A DNA stretch of 64,000 bases from Silvimonas iriomotensis (GTDB lineage: Bacteria; Pseudomonadota; Gammaproteobacteria; Burkholderiales; Chitinibacteraceae), in assembly GCF_014645535.1 (NCBI RefSeq), contig NZ_BMLX01000001.1:1171169-1235168 (forward strand), read 5' to 3'. Made by a program: the position numbers and the translations under genes. Below the pieces are notes generated by a model that was given only the letters and a program-made list of their open reading frames with translations, searched no databases and was not told the DNA's origin. Numbering within the stretch: position 1 is the first letter of the stretch; the number at the start of each line of letters is the position of its first letter. Of this stretch, positions 55,458 to 64,000 are shown piece after piece.

Positions 55458-57941
55458 TCAGTTGCCGGAAATAGACCGCGCCACGCCAGTCGGCTCGATA
55501 AAGCTCCAGTCGCTGGCCGGTTTGGGTTTGTCGTACAGATAGCCCTGCATGATGTGGCAGCCCATGCTGGCCAGAATCTCGGCTTGTTCGCGTTGTTCTA
55601 CGCCTTCGGCCACCAGTTCCATGCCCAGCGTCTGACCCAGCGCGATAATGGTCTGGATGATCGCCATATCGCTCTTGTCGTTGAGCATGTCACGCACGAA
55701 TGACTGATCGATCTTGAGCGTATCAAGCGGAAACCGCTTCAGATACGCAAGGCTGGAATAACCCGTGCCAAAGTCATCCAGCGACACATGCACGCCCAGC
55801 GCCTTGAGTTCGATCAGCGTCTCCCGCGCGGCGTCGGCTTCGCTCATCAGCGTGCCTTCGGTGATTTCCAGTTCCAGCATGTCCGGGTTCAGGCCGGTGT
55901 GATCCAGTACCTCTGCCACTACTTCCGGGAAATTACCCGCGGCAAACTGCGCGGCGGCAATGTTCACCGACATCTTCAGCGCGTGTCCTTGTTCATGCCA
56001 GCTGGCGGCCTGCCGACAGGCGATCTCCAGCACCATTTTGCCCAGCGGCACAATCAGCCCGGTTTCTTCAGCCAGCGGGATAAACCGCCCCGGCGAGAGC
56101 AGTTCGCCTTCCGTGCTGTACATGCGCACCAGCGCTTCTGCCCCGATCACCCGCCCTTCCCGGGCGTTGACCTTGCTCTGGTAAAACACTTCAAAGCGGT
56201 TCTCTTGCAGCGCCTCACGCAGGTGGCGTTCCAGCAAATGCCGGCTGAGGACCAGGTCTTCCAGTTCGGTGGAAAAAAACCGGTAGCGATTGCGCCCATC
56301 CTGCTTGGCGCGGTGCATGGCCACGTCCGCATGGCGCATCAGCGTTTCTTCGTCCGAGCTATCGTCGGGGAACAGGCTGATCCCGACACTGATCGACAGA
56401 TCAAAGCGGTTTCCGTCCAGTTCAAACGGCTCGGCCATGGCAGCCAGTAAGCTGGTGGCCACTTCATCGGCCTCGGTAATCGAACGCAATTCGGGCAGCA
56501 GCACCACAAACTCATCGCCCCCCAGCCGGCCGATGGTACCGGTGGCAGAGAGTTCGTTTTCCAGCCGGTGCGCCACTTGCCGCAGCAGATCATCCCCGGC
56601 GGTATAGCCGATCGAATCATTCACGAACTTGAAGTAGTCCAGATCCAGCAACAGCATGGCAACGTGGGTCTGGCTCCAGCGCGCCACCTGCAAACCATGT
56701 GAAATCCGGTCTTGCAGCAGCAAGCGGTTGGGCAGGCCCGTAAGCGGATCATGACTGGCCAGATAGCTCATCTTGATCGCCATGGCCCGCGCCTCGCTGG
56801 CATCGCGGAACACAATGATGGCGCCAGAGATTTCGCCAGACTGGTTGCGAATCGGTGCGGCAGAGTCTTCCACTGCCGATTGCTGGCCGCTGAGCGCCAC
56901 CAGATTGCAGTTCAGCGCCATGCCGACAATGCGTTCTTCCTTGAGTGCCAGGTAAATCGGGTTGCGCAGCACATGGCCGTTGTTGGCGTCGCGCAGCTCC
57001 ATCACGTTGTCGATCGGTTTGCCGATGGCGTCAGACGAATACCAGCCGGTCATTTCCTCGGCAATCGGGTTCATGAACGTCACCAGACCTTGCTGGTCGG
57101 TGGCAATCACCGCATCGCCAATGGAATTGAGCGTAATGCGCATGCGCTCTTTTTCTTCCCACAAGGCGCGCTCGGCGGTGATGCGGTCGGTGATGTCGGT
57201 CAGCACCATCAGCACCCCGGCCACCACGCCCATCTGCCAGTTGGGCACCAGCGTGGTCTGCGCGATACGGCGCCGCGCCGAGGACGGGAACAGCGTCACT
57301 TCCACCGAAATCGTGCGCCCTTCCATTGCGCCAACCCAGTGGGGCCGCAATTGCGCCATGGTTTCTTCGTTGAGCACGCTATCGAGCGACATGCCCAGCA
57401 TGCGCGCGGCAGAGATGCCAAACCAGTGGCCCAGCTGATCGTTGCAATAGCGGTTAACGGTATCGGCGCCCCAGAACGCAACAAACGAGGGCAAGTGGTG
57501 AACCAGGTCGGCCAGATCGCGCCGGGTTTGCGCCAGTTCGTCTTTCTGGCGTTTAAGGGTGAGCTGGTTCTGGACGCGCAACCGGCAAATAGGGACATTG
57601 ATCGGCTTGGTCAGAAAATCAATCCCGCCGGCAGCAAGCGATTGCGTTTCGTACGACGTCCCCTCATGCGCCGTGATAAAGATCACCGCGCACTCGCTGG
57701 TATAGGGGTTGGCCTTCAACGCATTACAAACTTCGTACCCATCCATTCCCGGCATTTCGATATCAAGAATGACCAGATCAGGTCGGCTGGAATCAGCAAT
57801 ACGCAATGCGTCCGGCCCGTTGGTGGCGAACAGCAGATCAGCCATACCGTACAGTGCATGACTTATCAGCTTGATATTCTCGATTGCGTCGTCAACGATC
57901 AGGATGGTTGGTCGGGGCCACTGCTCTTCGACAGCAAACAC
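55458..57941 (-). CDS. REC-PAS-PAS-GGDEF-EAL cyclic-di-GMP signalling protein
   Basis: This 827-residue cytoplasmic response regulator begins with a receiver (residues 12-130; phospho-Asp in LVILDIEMPGMDGYE). Two PAS-like domains (about 145-260 and 270-385), a GGDEF domain (RLGGDEFVVLLPE near 477) and an EAL domain (AEALVRM near 595; SLDDFGTGYSSLAYLKRFPL; ITEGTLMSE) follow. Both catalytic motifs are intact, so it may make or break c-di-GMP; an RxxD inhibitory site before GGDEF is not seen. It starts at GTG 57941 with GGAGAG upstream. The hybrid kinase gene is divergent, 217 bases away, and is the natural partner. Confidence 0.94.
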   Translation of the reverse strand: MFAVEEQWPRPTILIVDDAIENIKLISHALYGMADLLFATNGPDALRIADSSRPDLVILDIEMPGMDGYEVCNALKANPYTSECAVIFITAHEGTSYETQSLAAGGIDFLTKPINVPICRLRVQNQLTLKRQKDELAQTRRDLADLVHHLPSFVAFWGADTVNRYCNDQLGHWFGISAARMLGMSLDSVLNEETMAQLRPHWVGAMEGRTISVEVTLFPSSARRRIAQTTLVPNWQMGVVAGVLMVLTDITDRITAERALWEEKERMRITLNSIGDAVIATDQQGLVTFMNPIAEEMTGWYSSDAIGKPIDNVMELRDANNGHVLRNPIYLALKEERIVGMALNCNLVALSGQQSAVEDSAAPIRNQSGEISGAIIVFRDASEARAMAIKMSYLASHDPLTGLPNRLLLQDRISHGLQVARWSQTHVAMLLLDLDYFKFVNDSIGYTAGDDLLRQVAHRLENELSATGTIGRLGGDEFVVLLPELRSITEADEVATSLLAAMAEPFELDGNRFDLSISVGISLFPDDSSDEETLMRHADVAMHRAKQDGRNRYRFFSTELEDLVLSRHLLERHLREALQENRFEVFYQSKVNAREGRVIGAEALVRMYSTEGELLSPGRFIPLAEETGLIVPLGKMVLEIACRQAASWHEQGHALKMSVNIAAAQFAAGNFPEVVAEVLDHTGLNPDMLELEITEGTLMSEADAARETLIELKALGVHVSLDDFGTGYSSLAYLKRFPLDTLKIDQSFVRDMLNDKSDMAIIQTIIALGQTLGMELVAEGVEQREQAEILASMGCHIMQGYLYDKPKPASDWSFIEPTGVARSISGN

Positions 57942-58158
57942 GTAAGTTTTCTCTCCAGTGCGGCAGTCCGGTTCTTGTTTTGCTATACAGGCACTTACTA
58001 ATGCAATTTTTTTGGTAGCGATTTCTTATTAATTACTGGATAGCACCGATTACAAGGAAGTACAGCATTTTCACCGAGCCGCTTTTATGGTGGTCTACAG
58101 GACATAACACCGCTCCTGTCAGCTTCACCAGGATGCGCTCAACCGGGAGTGAAAGCGT

Positions 58159-61100
58159 TTGCAAATCAATAGCCCAAGGTGGATGCCCGCGATCATCATT
58201 GCGCTGGGTCTCGTGTTGTCTGCCCTGCTCGCCCATCATCAACAAGCAGAAAATGACGCTGCCGCACATCAGCGGTTTTTATCGCGTTCAAAACGCGCGG
58301 TAGAACAAATCAATACGCAACTGCGTATTTATGAATACGGCCTGCGCGGTGCGCGTGGCGCGGTATTTGGCAGTCTGGGCGAAGACCAGGCCCAGCAGCG
58401 TTTCAGGCAATACGGCAATTCACTTGATCTGGATACCGAGTTTCCCGGCTCGCGCGGATATGGTTTTGTCCGGCGGGTCAAAGCAGATCAGGAAGCCATA
58501 TTTGTGATCAATCAGCGCGCCAATGGCCAGCCTGATTTCCGGATTGAGCAATTGCTGCCGCATAAGGGCGACAAATATGTGGTGGAGTTTTTTGTGCCAG
58601 AAGTGGTGGCCCGCCGGGTTGTCGGGCTGGATCTGGCCTCTGAACCCAGTCGGTTGCGTGCCTTGCAGGAATCCGTCACTACCGGCCAGGCCACGCTGAC
58701 CCGTCCCATCGGGCTGACGCTGCCCAAAGGCCAGCCCAACCTGGGTTTTTTGCTGGTGATGCCGGTCTACCGCGAAGGCGCCATGCCAGCCGACCCGGCA
58801 GACCGTGAAGACGCCACGTTGGGCTGGGTGTACACGCCGCTGGTCGCCAGCGAGGTGATGAAGCATTTTGACTACCGCGATGGCGAGATCACCGTCCGGT
58901 TGTCGGCCCTGGATAATGACGACAAGAATGCGACTTTCTTCGCCTCGCCGCTGAGCGATCGCAAGCCGGAAGAAGGCTATGTCTACGAGGCCGACATTCA
59001 TCGCTACGGGCAGGTGTGGCACGCGCAGATCGCGGCCTTGCCCAAGTTTGTGGATGACCTCAACCTGCTGTCGCCGCTGGAGCCGGCACTGATTGTGCTG
59101 GCATGCGCGCTGCTGCTGGCCGGCGTGATCTACCTGTATTCGCTGAACGTGGACCGGCGCCTGCACGCCATGGCCGATCAGGCACGGCTGGCGGCCATCG
59201 TCGAGGGCTCCAATGACGCCATTGTCGGCAAGACGCTGGAAGGCGTTGTCATGACGTGGAACCCGGCCGCCGAGCGCATGTTTGGCTACAGCGCGGCCGA
59301 GGCCGTGGGCCACACCATCCGTGAACTGGTGATTCCGGAAGACCGCGTCGCCGAAGAAACCGAGATCCTGCGACGCGTGGGCCATGGCGAGATCGTCCCC
59401 CATTTCGAGACCGTGCGCCGGCGCAAGGACGGCACCAATGTGGCGGTCTCCGTCACTGTGTCGCCCATTCGCGGGCCCAACGGGCAAATTGATGGCGCGG
59501 CCAAGACCGTACGCGACATCAGCCAGCAAAAAGAGGCCGAGGCCGAGATCCTCAAACTCAATGCCACGCTGGAGCAGCAAGTGCAGGAGCGGACCGGGCA
59601 AATCCAGGCGTTCTCTGCCCTGCAGGCGGCCATTCTGGAAAGCGCCGGGTATTCCATCATCGCCACCGATTCAGAAGGCATGATCAAACTGTTCAACCCG
59701 GCGGCGGAGCGTTTGCTGGGTTACCGGGCCGATGAAATGATCGACCTACAAACACCAGGCATCTTGCATGACCCGCTTGAGGTAGAGCGCCACGCACGCG
59801 AACTGAGCGCGGAACTGGGCTATCTGGTCGAACCTGGCTTTGAGACCTTTGTTGCCAAATCGCGGCTGGGCAAACCGGATTCCAACGAGTGGCGGTATGT
59901 GCGCAAGGACAAAAGCCAGGTGCCGGTGCTGCTGACCGTCAGCAGCCTGCGCGATTCCGAAGGCCGCATCTTTGGTTTCCTTGGCATTGCCATGGACCTG
60001 ACCCTGCACAAGCACGACGAGGCGGTGTTACGCCAGGCCAAGGAAAGCGCGGAATCGGCCACCCGCGCCAAATCGGATTTCCTCGCCAACATGAGCCATG
60101 AAATCCGCACCCCGATGAACGCCATCCTGGGCATGCTGCAACTGTTACAGCAGACCGACCTGACCAATCGCCAGCATGACTACACCGAGAAAGCCGAGTC
60201 GTCCGCCAAGGCCTTGCTGGGCTTGCTGAACGATATTCTGGATTTCTCCAAGGTCGAAGCCGGCAAGCTGGAACTGGACCCGCACCCGTTCATGCTGGAC
60301 AAGCTGTTGAAGGATATCGGCGTCATTTTGTCCGCCAGTGTGGGCCGCAAGAACATTGAAATCCTGTTTGATATCGACCCGGCGATTCCGGAACTGGTGA
60401 TTGGCGATGCGCTGCGCCTGCAACAGGTGCTGATCAATTTGTCCGGCAATGCCATCAAGTTCACTGAACACGGCGAGGTGGTGCTGTCTGTGCGCCTCAA
60501 ACGCCGCCGCGAAGACACGCTGAACCTGGAGTTCTCTGTCCGCGATACCGGCATTGGCATGACGCCAGAGCAACTGATTCATATTTTCGAGGGGTTCTCC
60601 CAGGCCGAAGTCTCGACCACGCGGCGCTTTGGTGGCACGGGTCTGGGTCTTGCCATCAGTCAGCGTCTGGTGCGCTTGATGGGCGGCCAACTGGCGGTGG
60701 AAAGCGTCTCGGGCAAAGGCAGCGATTTTCATTTCGAGATCGTGCTGGAAGCCACCGGCGAGGAAACCTCGCTGGAGGAAAGCTTGCCGGCGCTGGCCAA
60801 TCTGCGCGGCGTACGCGCGCTGATCATTGATGACAACGCCAGCGCGCGGGAGGTGATCTCGCGCATGGTCGATTCTCTGGGCTGGCGCGCTGACCTGGCG
60901 GCCTCCGGCGTCGAAGCGCTTGATCTGCTCAAGCAAAGCATTGAACGCGGCCGCACCTACGACGTGATCTTTGTCGACTGGGCCATGCCGGAAATGGATG
61001 GCTGGCAAACCGCAGAGCGCATCCGCGCCATTGCACCGCCGGGCACCAGCCCGCTGATTGTCATGGTGACCGCCCATGGCCGGGAAATGCTGGCGCAGCG

Positions 61101-62298
61101 GCTGGCCAGCGAACAGGCGCTGCTTGATGGTTTCCTCGTCAAACCCATCACCATCTCTACCCTGTTTGATGCCGTGGCCGATGCGCGCGCCAACCAGAAC
61201 CCGGCCAGCATTCCGGCGCGCAAGTCCGGCGCCGGCCCGCGTCTGACCGGTTTGCGCCTGCTACTGGTGGAAGACAACCCGACCAACCAGCAAGTGGCGC
61301 GCGAGTTGCTGAAGAACGAAGGCGCACAAGTGGATGTCGCTGGTGGCGGGATTGAAGGCGTGACCGCTGTGCAGAACGCGCAGCCGCAATACGACGCCGT
61401 GCTGATGGATATCCAGATGCCGGATATGGATGGCTACGCCGCCACCCGCGAGATCCGTCACAAACTGGGCCTGCGCGAGCTGCCCATCATTGCCATGACC
61501 GCCAACGCCATGGCCAGCGATCGCCAGGCCTGCCTGGATGCGGGCATGAACGATCACGTCGGCAAACCGTTTGATCTGAACCAGCTGGTGGCGGTGATTC
61601 GCCAGTTCACCCGGCACGCAGTCGCAGAGCCCGCCCTGCAGCCGCCGCCCGCCCAGGTTCGCACGGGCGGTGTCATCCCGCCGGCAGCGCTCAAACTGGC
61701 CGGTGAACGCGGGCTGGATATCGCCGCCGCGCTGGCCCGGCTGGGTGGCGATCTACCGCTGTTTGAATGGGCGCTGGGCAGCTTTGTGAGCACCAGCGCG
61801 CAAATGAGCGAACAACTGGCGCAATGGTGGCCCGGCAGCCCGCAAGACGCGCTGGCGCGGCTGCTGCACACGCTCAAGGGTACCGCCGGCACGGTCGGTG
61901 CGACTGATCTGGCCCTGCAAGTGCGTCAGGTAGAGGGCGATGTGCGAGACGGGCTGGATGACAAGGTGCTGGGTGAAAAGCTGGCCCAGATCAACGCCGC
62001 GCTGGAAGAAACCTGCAGCAACGTCAAAGCCCTGCAGGCCATCTTGCAGGAGGCCAGCGGTACCGGCACCCACGCCGAAGCCGCGCCGGACTCTGCCCTG
62101 GCCAGCGATCTGGAAACCCTGTCGCAACTGCTGGCGTCCGCCAATATGGAAGCCATGCGCGTGTTCGACCAGATCAAGGCCGGGCTGACTGCGGCCTATC
62201 CTGATCATGGTGCAAAAATCAGCGACGCCATCAACCAGCTGGATTTCCAGCGCGCGCGGGCGCAGTGCGAGGAGCTGCTGGCGCAATTGCGCAACTGA
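58159..62298 (+). CDS. CHASE-domain hybrid sensor histidine kinase with two receivers and HPt
   Basis: This 1379-residue membrane sensor has a first helix near residues 9-25, a periplasmic CHASE domain (about 45-240; GLRGARGAVFGSLGEDQAQQ and FPGSRGYGFVRRVKA), a second helix near 311-331 and two PAS domains (340-460 and 490-620). The kinase core follows: NMSHEIRTPMNAILGMLQLL with His near 648, then LINLSGNAIKFTEHGEVV and GLGLAISQRLVRLMGGQLAV. Two receivers (about 887-1000 and 1032-1144) and an HPt domain (LLHTLKGTAGTVGA near 1236) end it. I start it at TTG 58159, because GGGAG is 9 bases upstream; ATG 58183 is the alternative. Confidence 0.94.
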   Translation: MQINSPRWMPAIIIALGLVLSALLAHHQQAENDAAAHQRFLSRSKRAVEQINTQLRIYEYGLRGARGAVFGSLGEDQAQQRFRQYGNSLDLDTEFPGSRGYGFVRRVKADQEAIFVINQRANGQPDFRIEQLLPHKGDKYVVEFFVPEVVARRVVGLDLASEPSRLRALQESVTTGQATLTRPIGLTLPKGQPNLGFLLVMPVYREGAMPADPADREDATLGWVYTPLVASEVMKHFDYRDGEITVRLSALDNDDKNATFFASPLSDRKPEEGYVYEADIHRYGQVWHAQIAALPKFVDDLNLLSPLEPALIVLACALLLAGVIYLYSLNVDRRLHAMADQARLAAIVEGSNDAIVGKTLEGVVMTWNPAAERMFGYSAAEAVGHTIRELVIPEDRVAEETEILRRVGHGEIVPHFETVRRRKDGTNVAVSVTVSPIRGPNGQIDGAAKTVRDISQQKEAEAEILKLNATLEQQVQERTGQIQAFSALQAAILESAGYSIIATDSEGMIKLFNPAAERLLGYRADEMIDLQTPGILHDPLEVERHARELSAELGYLVEPGFETFVAKSRLGKPDSNEWRYVRKDKSQVPVLLTVSSLRDSEGRIFGFLGIAMDLTLHKHDEAVLRQAKESAESATRAKSDFLANMSHEIRTPMNAILGMLQLLQQTDLTNRQHDYTEKAESSAKALLGLLNDILDFSKVEAGKLELDPHPFMLDKLLKDIGVILSASVGRKNIEILFDIDPAIPELVIGDALRLQQVLINLSGNAIKFTEHGEVVLSVRLKRRREDTLNLEFSVRDTGIGMTPEQLIHIFEGFSQAEVSTTRRFGGTGLGLAISQRLVRLMGGQLAVESVSGKGSDFHFEIVLEATGEETSLEESLPALANLRGVRALIIDDNASAREVISRMVDSLGWRADLAASGVEALDLLKQSIERGRTYDVIFVDWAMPEMDGWQTAERIRAIAPPGTSPLIVMVTAHGREMLAQRLASEQALLDGFLVKPITISTLFDAVADARANQNPASIPARKSGAGPRLTGLRLLLVEDNPTNQQVARELLKNEGAQVDVAGGGIEGVTAVQNAQPQYDAVLMDIQMPDMDGYAATREIRHKLGLRELPIIAMTANAMASDRQACLDAGMNDHVGKPFDLNQLVAVIRQFTRHAVAEPALQPPPAQVRTGGVIPPAALKLAGERGLDIAAALARLGGDLPLFEWALGSFVSTSAQMSEQLAQWWPGSPQDALARLLHTLKGTAGTVGATDLALQVRQVEGDVRDGLDDKVLGEKLAQINAALEETCSNVKALQAILQEASGTGTHAEAAPDSALASDLETLSQLLASANMEAMRVFDQIKAGLTAAYPDHGAKISDAINQLDFQRARAQCEELLAQLRN

Positions 62299-62320
62299 TC
62301 ACGTCATCCACCCGACCATG

Positions 62321-62348
62321 AAAAAAGCCCCGCATTGCGGGGCTTTTT
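62321..62348. terminator. Bidirectional terminator between the hybrid kinase gene and purA
   Basis: A-run, stem GCCCCGC/GCGGGGC with an ATT loop, then five T. It serves the convergent kinase and purA genes. Confidence 0.93.
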
Positions 62349-62365
62349 CGCGAACCGTCTGGCGA

Positions 62366-63661
<1,296 letters not shown>

Positions 63662-63748
63662 TCAGAACCTCGATTTAACCAGATAGAACAACCGTTTACA
63701 TTCAGGCAGCCCGCTTTTTAGCAGACTGCCGTGCGAAAAGCCCGCGTA

Positions 63749-64000
63749 TCAGACAAGCGGAACAACCTGCCATTGCCCATCCTTGAGGACGAGGCGGCGG
63801 TTGACGGCAACTTCTTCGGGCTTGACGCCCAGATCAACAATCACGGTTTCACCGGCGTCACGCAGGCGGCGGACGGCGGCAATCAGCTCGGCATCGTCAC
63901 CTGCGGGGGCCAGAATGGCGGCGCCCTGCTCCGGGAACGGCAGACGGCTCAGTTCACGCATGTCCAGACTGAAGCCGGTTGCCGGGCGCGAGCGGCCAAA
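63749..64000 (-). CDS. hisZ: ATP phosphoribosyltransferase regulatory subunit HisZ, C-terminal part (partial)
   Basis: Only the last 83 codons are inside the window; the gene continues past the right edge. FGRSRPATGFSLDMRELSRL is the late conserved block of HisZ, a histidyl-tRNA-synthetase-like protein without aminoacylation activity. It combines with the short HisG to form the first enzyme of histidine synthesis. The following region (ELIAAVRRLRDAGETVIVDL) is the C-terminal helix-strand part. Position just before purA supports the call. Confidence 0.9.
   Translation of the reverse strand, partial: FGRSRPATGFSLDMRELSRLPFPEQGAAILAPAGDDAELIAAVRRLRDAGETVIVDLGVKPEEVAVNRRLVLKDGQWQVVPLV

Overview
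The window is a GC-rich, densely coded stretch of a betaproteobacterial chromosome, most likely from the Neisseriales (Chromobacteriaceae/Chitinibacteraceae-like). The basis is the order hisZ-purA, a small DUF3460 protein, a two-gene bacterioferritin set like that of Neisseria, divergent nadK/hrcA, and a secreted GH18 chitinase. No species name can be proved from the sequence alone.

Layout. 0-9.5 kb is a detoxification block. It holds the end of a zinc-domain chemoreceptor overlapping a tripartite efflux operon (NodT-type outer membrane lipoprotein, EmrA-like adaptor, EmrB-like DHA2 pump), a quinone oxidoreductase, a tiny exported ORF, a glutathionyl-hydroquinone reductase, and an MFS transporter divergent from a TetR regulator with two palindromic operators between them. 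9.5-11.6 kb is a scar: IS21-like end repeats, a truncated integrase, four 11-bp tandem repeats, a decayed tRNA-Arg-like site, an NTF2-like gene and an acetyltransferase split by an amber codon. 11.6-23.2 kb carries envelope and transport genes: a secreted beta-helix lipoprotein, an atypical SDR, an amino-acid ABC transporter without ATPase, a solitary outer-membrane barrel, an AI-2E transporter, an L,D-transpeptidase and the chitinase.

23.3-42.2 kb is mainly housekeeping: tadA, recN, nadK, hrcA, mltB, an OmpA-like porin, rlmB, mfd, a histone-deacetylase-like enzyme, MoxR-DUF58-TgpA, two GNAT genes and hemH. 42.2-44.3 kb encodes a two-component system with a palindrome near its predicted start site. 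44.3-49.8 kb (minus strand) is a partial type II secretion operon, gspF-G-H-I-J-K, preceded by an unknown membrane protein and purU. 50-53.9 kb holds trmL, a hairpin-rich repeat region, a truncated haemoglobin overlapping purT, DUF3460 and hisN.

54-55.3 kb is an iron-storage module. One bacterioferritin subunit keeps the haem Met but has lost the ferroxidase site; its partner keeps the ferroxidase site but lacks the haem Met. A convergent bfd gene has a good Fur box. 55.4-62.3 kb is a divergent signalling pair: a REC-PAS-PAS-GGDEF-EAL protein and a CHASE-PAS-HisKA-REC-REC-HPt hybrid kinase. purA and the 3' end of hisZ close the window.

No CRISPR array, complete IS, prophage, rRNA or intact tRNA was seen. 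The most unusual observations are the split-function bacterioferritin pair, the chemoreceptor coupled to an efflux pump, the SDR without a recognisable catalytic triad, the integration scar, and the gsp operon led by an unknown membrane protein.
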